Positions 17,571-24,109 of a DNA stretch of 64,000 bases are shown piece after piece. Made by a program: the position numbers and the translations under genes. The stretch is taken from positions 1 through 64,000 of the forward strand of contig DATKSV010000120.1 in the NCBI GenBank assembly GCA_035531535.1, in the 5' to 3' direction. Under the pieces are notes generated by a model. The model had not been told where the DNA came from. It did not search any database and saw only the letters and a list, made by a program, of their open reading frames with translations. Each line of letters begins with the position of its first letter. The first letter of the stretch is position 1. Source of the stretch: AG-12 sp035531535 (GTDB lineage Bacteria; Chloroflexota; Dormibacteria; Aeolococcales; Bog-877).

Positions 17571-18428
17571 ATGCCACAGGTGCGAGTCGAGCGCTGCTCG
17601 GAGCCCCAGGAGGTGCTGGAGCGGCTTCGCCCAGCGCTGCTTCGGCAGCCGGTGCGCGGCTCGCTCATGCTCAGCCTTCTCGAGCGGCGCCGGCTGGAGC
17701 CGCTGCCGGGACGGTATTGGGTCGCCAGCAGCGCCGGGCGGGCGGTCGGCATGGCGATGCAGTCTCCACTGCACATGCCCATCCTGCTGAACCCGATGAC
17801 GGTTGGCGCGGCCCGGGCGCTGGCCAGTGCGGCGGCCGGATCCGCCAACGGATCCGTGCCTGGAGTCATCGCCGAAGCCTCCCCGGCCGCCGCCTTCGCC
17901 GGACAGTGGAGCGAGGTGACCGGCGCCGCCGTCATCCCCGAGCAGGGGGAGCGCCTCTACCGGCTCGGCCGGCTGGCGTGGCCTCCGCCACCGGGGGGCG
18001 GCCTGCGGCCGGCCACCGACCGAGACCGTCCCAGCCTGCTCCGGTGGTGGCGGTCCTTCTCGGCGGAGACTGGTGCCGAGGGCGAGCTCGCCCCCGACCA
18101 GGCTGTCGCTCGCGAGCTGGTCTCGGGCCGCCTCTTCATCTGGGAGGATGGCGGCCCCAGATCGATGTGCCGGGCCACCTCCCCGGTGGCCGGCGTCAGC
18201 CGGATCGGGTCCGTGTACACGCCGCCCAGGTGGCGGCGGCGCGGGTATGCCGCCGCCGCGGTGGCGTCCCTCTGCCAGCAGCTGCGTAGCGACGACGTCC
18301 TACCCATCCTCTACACCCAGCTCGCCAATCCGACCTCCAACCGGATCTATCGGCGGCTCGGGTTCCGAGCCGCCGCCGAGGTCATCAGGTACCGCTTCGC
18401 GACCGCGGGCCCGGCTACTCGGCCCTGA
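17571..18428 (+). CDS. GNAT-family N-acetyltransferase
   Basis: A 285-residue protein. The C-terminal half has the acetyl-CoA loop of GNAT enzymes: GVSRIGSVYTPPRWRRRGYA, then LYTQLANPTSNRIYRRLGFRA, which matches the usual tail. The N-terminal half lacks a clear motif and may be a degenerate second GNAT domain, a common two-domain layout. The substrate is unknown. The open frame extends to 17187, but ATG 17571 with GGGAGGA upstream begins the plausible protein. It overlaps the convergent rnhA by 14 bp. Confidence 0.8.
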   Translation: MPQVRVERCSEPQEVLERLRPALLRQPVRGSLMLSLLERRRLEPLPGRYWVASSAGRAVGMAMQSPLHMPILLNPMTVGAARALASAAAGSANGSVPGVIAEASPAAAFAGQWSEVTGAAVIPEQGERLYRLGRLAWPPPPGGGLRPATDRDRPSLLRWWRSFSAETGAEGELAPDQAVARELVSGRLFIWEDGGPRSMCRATSPVAGVSRIGSVYTPPRWRRRGYAAAAVASLCQQLRSDDVLPILYTQLANPTSNRIYRRLGFRAAAEVIRYRFATAGPATRP

Positions 18429-18858
18429 GACTTCGGCAGGCAGCCACCGCCAGCTCGTCGACCCGGTTGTTGCCCACGGAGTCCGCGTGGCCGCGCACAT
18501 GCACCAGCGCGACCCGGCCGGGCAGCTGCGCCAGGAGGGCATCGATGCCGGGAAACAGGTCCAAGTTTGCCTTGCGTTTCCAGCCCTCGACCAGCCAACC
18601 GATGACGTTGCGGGAGTCCACGTGCAGGCGCAACCCCTGCTCGGGTCGGCTCCGCCTGGCGAAGGCCGCCAGCGCCTCCCTGGCCCCCACCAGCTCCATC
18701 CGGTTGTTGGTGGTGTGGGCCTCGGGGCCCGCGCCCTCCTCGACCCCATCCTCCCATTCGATCCGGAAGGCCCAGCCGCCCGGTCCCGGGTTGCCGCTGC
18801 AGGCCCCGTCGCTGTAGGCGTCGACCCACTCCAGGGGGCCGCGGGGTGGCACGGTCAC
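18415..18858 (-). CDS. rnhA: Ribonuclease HI
   Basis: RNase HI cleaves the RNA strand of RNA-DNA hybrids. The 147-residue product shows the four catalytic acidic residues in context: Asp17 in AYSDGACSGNPGPGGWA, Glu55 in NNRMELVGAREAL, Asp81 in HVDSRNVIGWL and Asp134 in NNRVDELA, plus the loop His124 in VRGHADS. The length is standard for a stand-alone enzyme. The GTG start overlaps the zinc-ribbon gene stop as GTGA. It closes the trpD-trmK-zinc ribbon-rnhA operon. Confidence 0.96.
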   Translation of the reverse strand: MTVPPRGPLEWVDAYSDGACSGNPGPGGWAFRIEWEDGVEEGAGPEAHTTNNRMELVGAREALAAFARRSRPEQGLRLHVDSRNVIGWLVEGWKRKANLDLFPGIDALLAQLPGRVALVHVRGHADSVGNNRVDELAVAACRSLRAE

Positions 18859-19547
18859 AGCACCAGAATCCGCTCGCAGTTCTCACAGGTCACCAGGGCG
18901 TCGCGGCGGGCCTCCTCCAGCAGGCGGTGGGGCAAGGGTAGGCGGCAGCCGCTGCAGATTCCCCCCACTACCAGCGCCACCGGGGGCTGGCGGCGGGCGG
19001 CGATGCGCCGGTAGAAAACCACCGCCGACTCTGGCAGGGCGCCCATGAGCTGTTCGCGTTCTCCGGCTGCGGCCGCGGTCTCCTCTGCGAGCTGGGGCGC
19101 TCGCGAGGCATCCTCCTGGCGCAGCCGCTCCAGCTCCTGAGCGCGCTGCGCCACCTCGGCCCGGGCCTGGCCGAGTTCGGCAGCCAGCTGCTCCTGCCCC
19201 TCCATCTCTGCCAGCTCTACCTCCTCGCGGCCAGAGATCTGCTCTCGCAGCGACTGCAGCTGGTGCTGGCGCCGCTGCAGGTCGGCAGGACTCCTGACGC
19301 TGCCGTCGTAGATGGAACGCTCCTGGGTCCTGGCCCGCCCCTGGAGCTCCTCCACCTCCAGCTCGATCTGCCGAAGGGCGGCCGACGCGCGCCGCAACGA
19401 TTGCTCCAACTCGTCAGACCGACCCTCCAGGGCGGTGAGGGCCGAGTCTCCGGCGGCCCTGGTCCGGGCTGCCGCGGCCTCGGCCGAGAGCGCATCGAGG
19501 CGGCTCTCAACCTCGGCCAGCTGGGCGAGAGACTCCCCCAGCCTCAT
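18855..19547 (-). CDS. Coiled-coil protein with C4 zinc ribbon
   Basis: A 230-residue protein. Residues 1 to about 165 are highly charged heptad-like sequence rich in Glu, Arg, Ala and Leu, predicting a long coiled coil. The C-terminus carries CSGCRLPLPHRL and CENCERILVL, a CxxC...CxxC zinc ribbon. This architecture matches a widespread family annotated as C4-type zinc ribbon proteins, often next to RNase HI genes in high-GC Gram-positives, with a proposed nucleic-acid role. The function is not established. The ATG at 19547 overlaps the trmK stop as ATGA; a longer open frame upstream is an artefact of the trpD and trmK region. Confidence 0.87.
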   Translation of the reverse strand: MRLGESLAQLAEVESRLDALSAEAAAARTRAAGDSALTALEGRSDELEQSLRRASAALRQIELEVEELQGRARTQERSIYDGSVRSPADLQRRQHQLQSLREQISGREEVELAEMEGQEQLAAELGQARAEVAQRAQELERLRQEDASRAPQLAEETAAAAGEREQLMGALPESAVVFYRRIAARRQPPVALVVGGICSGCRLPLPHRLLEEARRDALVTCENCERILVL

Positions 19548-20029
19548 CGCCGCACCATCAGGAATGAGTGGTAGCTGTGCCCGCGGTCCACGACGAGGGT
19601 GCGCCGAATGGCCCAGGAGCGCTGCTGGTCCAACCAGTCGGTCAGGCACTCCACCCGCTGCATCGGCTGCAGGCAGATCCACTCCAGGGAAAGCGCCAGG
19701 TCCCGCTCCGACTCCAGGATGCGGGCGATGGTCCGGCCGCCCATCCCGGCGATGACTGCCCCGCGGCAGCCGAGCTGACGCAGGGGGCCCAGGCCGGGGC
19801 CGTGCAGCACCTGCACCGGGCTTTGTGGATCCAGGAGCCGGCGCAGCTCGGCGGCCGGCCCCAGCTTGGCCTCGGTGGCGAAGACCTGGCCGGGCGGGAG
19901 CCGGAGCGCCAGCTCCTGCGCCAGGCGGCCGTGGCCGCTGCCGATGTCGGCCACCGGTCCCTGCACCGGGCAGAGGTCCAGCAGGGCGCGCAGCCGGGGA
20001 CCCAGCCTCGCCCCGGGTGCAGCCGTCAC
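19544..20029 (-). CDS. trmK: tRNA (adenine22-N1)-methyltransferase TrmK-like
   Basis: A 161-residue protein of the TrmK family. The SAM loop is VADIGSGHGRLAQELALRL, followed by FATEAKLGPAAELRRLL, GAVIAGMGGRTIARILE (the conserved GMGG motif) and LICLQPMQ-type sequence before a W-rich C-terminus. It is shorter than Bacillus TrmK (about 230 residues), lacking the C-terminal coiled-coil extension, so N1-methylation of A22 is the likely but unproven activity. Start GTG at 20029 overlaps the trpD stop as GTGA. Confidence 0.82.
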   Translation of the reverse strand: MTAAPGARLGPRLRALLDLCPVQGPVADIGSGHGRLAQELALRLPPGQVFATEAKLGPAAELRRLLDPQSPVQVLHGPGLGPLRQLGCRGAVIAGMGGRTIARILESERDLALSLEWICLQPMQRVECLTDWLDQQRSWAIRRTLVVDRGHSYHSFLMVRR

Positions 20030-21078
20030 GATGGTCTCCGCAAGCCCGTGGAGACCGCCACCAGGCGCTCGAGCACCGCGGCGGCGGACCCCGCCCGGAG
20101 GCTCTCCCGAGCCATCTCCAGTCCCTCTGACAGGTCGGCGGCCCGCTCCCCGGCGACCAGGGCCGCAGCCGAGTTGAGCAGCACCACGTCCGCCATCGGC
20201 CCGGGCTCACCGCCCAGCACCCGCAGCACCGTGGCCGCGTTGGCGGCAATGTCACCCCCGCGCAGCGCCGCGCTGGGGGCGGCGGCCAGCCCCAGGCTCC
20301 AAGGGTCGATCTCGGTCTCCACCACCCGTCCGGAGCAGACCTCCCAGCAGCGGGATGGCCCGGACAGCCCGAGCTCATCCAGCCCGTCCGGGCCGGAGAA
20401 GACCAGCGCCCGGCGGCGTCCCAGCCCCGCCAGCACCTGGGCCATCCGCTCTGCCATAGCTGGGTCCGAGACCCCGAGCGCCTGGAAGGGGACATGAGCC
20501 GGGTTGGCCAAAGGGCCCAGGATGTTGAACACGGTGCGGATCCCGAGCTCGCGCCGGGGAGCCGCCACATGGCGCATCGCGGGATGGAACGCGTTGGCGA
20601 ACATGAAGCCCATGCCCACCTCCTGGACGCAGGTGGCGACCCCCTGCGCGTCGAGGTCGATGACCACGCCCAGAGCCTCCAGGACGTCGGCGCTGCCGCA
20701 GCGGCTGCTGGCTGCTCGGTTGCCGTGCTTGGCCACCGGGAGGCCCGCCCCCGCCACCACCAGAGCGGCCACGGTGGATATGTTGAAGGTGCCCTGACGG
20801 TCACCGCCGGTGCCACAGGTGTCGACCGCATCAACCGAGAGGCGAACCCGGACCGCGTGGTCGAGCATCGAGCCGACCAGCCCCACCAGTTCCGAGGCGG
20901 TCTCGCCCTTCGCCCGCCAGAGCGCCAGCACCCCCCCGATCTGAGCCGCCGAGAGGCTGCCGTCCATCATCAGATCGCCCAGCCGTCGGGCGCTGGCGGC
21001 GCCGATGTCCCCACCTGCCAGCAGCTCTTCCAGGAGCTCTGTCGGGCTGGTCGCGGGCTCCGGTGCGGAGATGCTCAT
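20026..21078 (-). CDS. trpD: Anthranilate phosphoribosyltransferase
   Basis: TrpD transfers phosphoribose from PRPP to anthranilate in tryptophan synthesis. The 350-residue product carries the PRPP loop DTCGTGGDRQGTFNISTVAA, then VAKHGNRAASSRCGSADVLEALG, and AFHPAMRHVAAPRRELGIRTVFNILGPLANPA, all diagnostic. The GHG-type Mg site region follows in the C-terminal domain. No other trp gene is adjacent; instead it heads an operon with trmK, a zinc-ribbon gene and rnhA. The ATG lies 6 nt after a TAGACT box on the minus strand, so the mRNA may be leaderless. Confidence 0.96.
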   Translation of the reverse strand: MSISAPEPATSPTELLEELLAGGDIGAASARRLGDLMMDGSLSAAQIGGVLALWRAKGETASELVGLVGSMLDHAVRVRLSVDAVDTCGTGGDRQGTFNISTVAALVVAGAGLPVAKHGNRAASSRCGSADVLEALGVVIDLDAQGVATCVQEVGMGFMFANAFHPAMRHVAAPRRELGIRTVFNILGPLANPAHVPFQALGVSDPAMAERMAQVLAGLGRRRALVFSGPDGLDELGLSGPSRCWEVCSGRVVETEIDPWSLGLAAAPSAALRGGDIAANAATVLRVLGGEPGPMADVVLLNSAAALVAGERAADLSEGLEMARESLRAGSAAAVLERLVAVSTGLRRPS

Positions 21079-21090
21079 CGAGCGAGTCTA
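21079..21090 (-). promoter_or_regulatory. Leaderless-type -10 box for trpD
   Basis: TAGACT (complement of 21085-21090) is followed by CGCTCG and the trpD ATG at 21078. The same TANNNT-N6 spacing is found at several other operon-leading genes of this window. Confidence 0.5.
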
Positions 21091-21124
21091 AGACCGTGCC
21101 GCCGCTGGGTCGCGACCGGTGCTC

Positions 21125-21136
21125 TACGCTGAGCTG
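21125..21136 (+). promoter_or_regulatory. -10 box upstream of the alpha/beta hydrolase
   Basis: TACGCT (21125-21130) lies 6 nt before a GTG at 21137. That GTG opens a six-codon mini-ORF (stop at 21155-21157) overlapping the hydrolase ATG at 21147 in another frame. Transcription starting near 21137 would give the hydrolase a leader of only about 10 nt. Confidence 0.4.
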
Positions 21137-21146
21137 GTGAACGCCG

Positions 21147-21929
21147 ATGACCGATAGAGGGTACGGGCAGCTGTCGGCCGAGGTGGCGCAGCCCTACTGG
21201 CTCGGCCAGGGGGACCGGGGCGTGCTCCTGCTGCACGGGTTCGCGGGTACGCCGCCGGAGATGCGCAACCTCGGCGAGTGGCTGGCGGAGCGCGGATTCC
21301 TGGCCTACGCGCCCCTGCTGGCGGGCCACGGCACGACCCCGGAGCTGATGGCTCTCACCGGCAGGGAGGACTGGATGCGCTCCGCGGATCAGGCCCTGGA
21401 CGAGCTGCTGGGACGCTGTCGCTGGGTGGGCGTGGCCGGGCAGTCCATGGGCGGGACCCTGGCCCTGCATCTGGCCGCGACCCGCCCGGAGGTGCGCGCG
21501 GTGGTCTCCCAGGCGGGCATGCTCTGGCTGCGCGACTGGCGCCTGCACCTGCTCCCGCTGCTGCATCGGCTGGTGCCCTGGGACGTGCCTTCGGGCGAGG
21601 TCGACCTCTACCGTCCGGAGGCGGTCCACGACCTCCACAGCTACCGACGCCGCCCCACCACCGCGATCCTTGAGCTGGTCCGGCTGGGACGTCTGGTCCA
21701 CCGTGAGCTGGCGGCGATAGTGCAGCCGCTGCTGGTTCTGCACGGGGGCCGCGACGGGGTGGTCGACCCCGCCAACGCCGACGAGATCCTGGCCCGGGCC
21801 AGCTCCCCCATCCGCGCCCTGCGGCGCTTCGAGCGCAGCGGCCACGGCCTGAGCGTCGACGTGGACAAGGCCGAGGTGGCGGCCGCGGCGGGCCACTGGA
21901 TGGAGCGGTTCGTCGGGCCCGAGGGATGA
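21147..21929 (+). CDS. Alpha/beta hydrolase, carboxylesterase/monoacylglycerol lipase type
   Basis: A 260-residue serine hydrolase. The oxyanion region is VLLLHGFAGTPPEMRNLGEWLA, the nucleophile elbow is GVAGQSMGGTLALHLAA with Ser in GQSMGG, the acid is probably Asp in LHGGRDGVVDPANADEIL, and the histidine lies in FERSGHGLSVDVDK. This matches Est30-type carboxylesterases and bacterial monoacylglycerol lipases. No signal peptide is seen, so it is cytoplasmic. The substrate is not predictable. It converges on a small zinc-ribbon gene with a 3-nt gap. Confidence 0.88.
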   Translation: MTDRGYGQLSAEVAQPYWLGQGDRGVLLLHGFAGTPPEMRNLGEWLAERGFLAYAPLLAGHGTTPELMALTGREDWMRSADQALDELLGRCRWVGVAGQSMGGTLALHLAATRPEVRAVVSQAGMLWLRDWRLHLLPLLHRLVPWDVPSGEVDLYRPEAVHDLHSYRRRPTTAILELVRLGRLVHRELAAIVQPLLVLHGGRDGVVDPANADEILARASSPIRALRRFERSGHGLSVDVDKAEVAAAAGHWMERFVGPEG

Positions 21930-21932
21930 GAC

Positions 21933-22220
21933 TCAGCCGTCTCCCATCAGCTCATGCAGCCGGTCGGCCAGGGCTGGATCGATGACTGGGTTGGGGGGAT
22001 GCCCACCGTCTGGCATCGGGCGGTTGCGGCGGGCGCCGGTCGGAGCCAGGCGCTCTCCACTCCGGCCCCGGTAGGCGAGGCCACAGGCGCTGCAGGTGTA
22101 GATCGGAAGGGTCCGCCCGCCGCCCAGGTATTCGAGGTGGCTGCGGCGCAGCTCGCCACCACACGCGCAGCCCCGCGGCCCCGGCAGCTCCGGCAGTCGC
22201 TGCAGCTCGGTGGGACCCAT
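21933..22220 (-). CDS. Small zinc-ribbon protein of unknown function
   Basis: A 95-residue product from ATG 22220. Four cysteines form a CxC...CxxC pattern (GCACGGEL, then about 20 residues, then YTCSACGLAYRG), consistent with one zinc ribbon like those in small DNA- or RNA-associated proteins. The remainder is Pro/Arg-rich. A longer frame from GTG 22274 exists, but a TATGCT box at 22262-22267 would place the transcript start downstream of that codon, favouring 22220. No partner genes suggest a role. Confidence 0.55.
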   Translation of the reverse strand: MGPTELQRLPELPGPRGCACGGELRRSHLEYLGGGRTLPIYTCSACGLAYRGRSGERLAPTGARRNRPMPDGGHPPNPVIDPALADRLHELMGDG

Positions 22221-22222
22221 CG

Positions 22223-22255
22223 TCAGCCGGCAATCCAAGGCGCCGCGGGCAGCAT
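22223..22255 (-). CDS. Possible 10-codon leader peptide
   Basis: ATG at 22255 lies exactly 6 nt after TATGCT and opens a 10-codon ORF (MLPAAPWIAG) whose TGA ends 2 nt before the ATG of the zinc-ribbon gene. The geometry resembles the leader ORF in front of the PFOR operon. It could be chance; only spacing supports it. Confidence 0.25.
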   Translation of the reverse strand: MLPAAPWIAG

Positions 22256-22267
22256 GCGACCAGCATA
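22256..22267 (-). promoter_or_regulatory. Leaderless-type -10 box before the zinc-ribbon gene
   Basis: TATGCT (complement of 22262-22267), then GCGACC-complement spacer of 6 nt, then ATG at 22255. A plus-strand TAAGAT at 22315-22320, 10 nt before the divergent pseudokinase TTG, may be the divergent promoter. Confidence 0.4.
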
Positions 22268-22330
22268 GGCGCACACTGGTGGGTGGGGCCGAGGCGCCGG
22301 TGATCGGCGGGTCATAAGATTGGGGACGAG

Positions 22331-23485
22331 TTGCGAGTCGATGAGTTGACGGGCACCACCGTCAGCCGCTACCGAGTGGGAGGACGGCTCCAGGTGCTCC
22401 CCTATGCCACGGTGCACCGAGCCAACGTCATGGCCGACGGTCGGCCGGTCCTGCTGTGGAGCTTTCGGGAGCCCTACAGCCACGCCATGGGGTTTCTGGA
22501 GGCGCTGCAGCAGATCGCCGGGGACCGCCTGGTCACCGGCACCCCCGGCGTTGCCGCCGCCCTTGAGATCGGCGTCCAGGAGGGACCCATCCCAATCGCT
22601 TACCTGGTCAGCGAGGACGCCCCGGGAGGCTTCCTGGTAGGCCTGCTTCAATCTGGGCGGGCTCCAGGCGTGATCGCCACCGCCGCGGCGCTGGCCCGAG
22701 CCCTGGACGGCCTTCACACCCAGGGTCTGGTCCACGGAGACGTCCAGCCCGCCACGGTGGCGGTGGGCGCCGGCAATCGTCCAGTTCTGGTCGGCTACGG
22801 AATCCGCACCGTGGTCCGCCGCGTCACTCCCCAGGCGGCCTGGATAGACATGACCCGTGGCTTCCGGCGACCGGAGGCGGAGTCGTCCCCGGTGGCGACT
22901 GCCGCCGACGACCTCTACGGCCTGGCGGCCCTGGTCTACTACCTCCTGGTGGGACGGGCGCCGGCGACCGACCGCCCGACTGAGCCGCCGAGCCAGCTCC
23001 GTCCTCAGCTCTCACCCGCTGTCGACCGGGCGGTGCTGCGCGGGCTATCCCGCGACCCCCAGCAGCGCTTCTCCTCTGGAATGGAGTTCCTGGCCGCGCT
23101 GCGGGCCCCGGCCGAGAGGCCGCGCCCACCGGCGACTGGGAGCAGCTCGGGGCCAACTCCGGCGGCGGCCCCAACAGCGGCCCCACGGCCGGCATCCGCT
23201 CCCCCAGCTCGCTCGGTGACAGCTCACGTCCAGCCGTCCCCCTCCGTCGTTGCGGCGTCCGTGGCAGCGGCGACCGAGGTGCCGACAACGCCCCCGGAGC
23301 CACCCTGGTCGGCCCCGGCGGGACTGGGGCACAGCGCCTCGACCATGGTCTCATTGGTGCCGCTTGAGACCTTCGAGATGGAGCCGGAGATCCGCCGCCG
23401 CAGCGGCATCGTGTTGCTTCTGGCCCTGATCGTGGTCGCCCTCCTGCTGCTGGTGCTGGCAGCCAGCGGCAGGCTCACCCTCTGA
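22331..23485 (+). CDS. Membrane-anchored protein kinase-like protein, probably a pseudokinase
   Basis: A 384-residue protein with a Ser/Thr kinase-like domain (about 10-260), a Pro/Ala/Ser-rich linker (265-350) and one C-terminal membrane helix (GIVLLLALIVVALLLLVLAA), placing the kinase fold in the cytoplasm. The catalytic loop is altered: LVHGDVQPATV replaces HRDxKxxN, losing the Lys and Asn, and the DFG motif is VGYG. The ATP lysine in strand 3 is not evident (LLWSFREP). Such proteins resemble pseudokinases like MviN/FhaA partners in actinobacteria, though no homology to a named one is claimed. The TTG start has GGGGA just upstream. Confidence 0.75.
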   Translation: MRVDELTGTTVSRYRVGGRLQVLPYATVHRANVMADGRPVLLWSFREPYSHAMGFLEALQQIAGDRLVTGTPGVAAALEIGVQEGPIPIAYLVSEDAPGGFLVGLLQSGRAPGVIATAAALARALDGLHTQGLVHGDVQPATVAVGAGNRPVLVGYGIRTVVRRVTPQAAWIDMTRGFRRPEAESSPVATAADDLYGLAALVYYLLVGRAPATDRPTEPPSQLRPQLSPAVDRAVLRGLSRDPQQRFSSGMEFLAALRAPAERPRPPATGSSSGPTPAAAPTAAPRPASAPPARSVTAHVQPSPSVVAASVAAATEVPTTPPEPPWSAPAGLGHSASTMVSLVPLETFEMEPEIRRRSGIVLLLALIVVALLLLVLAASGRLTL

Positions 23486-23595
23486 GCCGCCAGCCCGACC
23501 TCGACGGCCCCTCCGGGATCCTCTCCAGGCTTCCGGACGGGCTCGCCCCGCTGGACTTCCGACCGGACCCGATCCCCAACCTGCGCCCGGCGGGG

Positions 23596-24099
23596 GTGCT
23601 GGCCCTGATCGACCCCACGGCCGCCGAGTTGCCCCTGCTGCTGCTCCGTCGGAGCCGCTTCCTGCGGGCCCACCCGGGCCAGGTCGCACTGCCAGGAGGG
23701 AGCCAGGCGGACGGTGACGGCGGGCTCTGGCGGACCGCCCTCAGAGAGGCCGAGGAGGAGCTGGGGGTGCCCCCTGGTGCGGTCGATCCACTGGGCTATC
23801 TGAACTCGGTGCCGGCCACGCGCTCTGGGTTCCTGGTGACCCCCCTGGTCGGCCTGCTCCGCCACCGCTTCACGCCCCGGGTCCAGGCCTCAGAGGTGGA
23901 GGCATACTTCTGGTTCCCCCTCCTGGACCGGTCCCATCAGGTCCGGATGGAGCGTCGCCAGGTGCTCCGGCAGCCCCCGGTGGAGATGCCCGGCTACGCG
24001 TTCCAGGGCCACTTCGTCTGGGGCGTGACCGGAATGATCCTCGCCGACCTGCTCTCGCGGCTGGGCGAGCCCCCGGGTCAGCCGTCCCAAGAAGGCTGA
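23596..24099 (+). CDS. Nudix hydrolase, CoA pyrophosphatase (NudL-like)
   Basis: Residues FLRAHPGQVALPGGSQADGD followed by RTALREAEEELGVPPGAV combine the CoA-pyrophosphatase signature (LRxHxGQVxxPGG) with the Nudix box, and YFWFPLLDR and FVWGVTGMILADLL complete the NudL pattern. The predicted reaction is cleavage of CoA to 4'-phosphopantetheine and 3',5'-ADP. The first ATG/GTG/TTG in frame is GTG 23596, inside the first beta strand. The frame remains open and protein-like back to a CTG at 23482 overlapping the pseudokinase stop as CTGA, which would give the usual N-terminal length of about 38 residues before this point, so the true start may be CTG. Confidence 0.85.
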   Translation: MLALIDPTAAELPLLLLRRSRFLRAHPGQVALPGGSQADGDGGLWRTALREAEEELGVPPGAVDPLGYLNSVPATRSGFLVTPLVGLLRHRFTPRVQASEVEAYFWFPLLDRSHQVRMERRQVLRQPPVEMPGYAFQGHFVWGVTGMILADLLSRLGEPPGQPSQEG

Positions 24100-24109
24100 C
24101 CCGGTCCGC

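Noticed and set aside
17287..17577. 96-codon minus-strand frame in the gap before the GNAT gene
   Set aside because: No motif or ribosome-binding site, and composition like other shadow frames.
18855..20834. 659-codon minus-strand frame through trpD, trmK and the zinc-ribbon gene
   Set aside because: Only its last 230 codons match a protein family; the rest is trpD and trmK read in the wrong frame.
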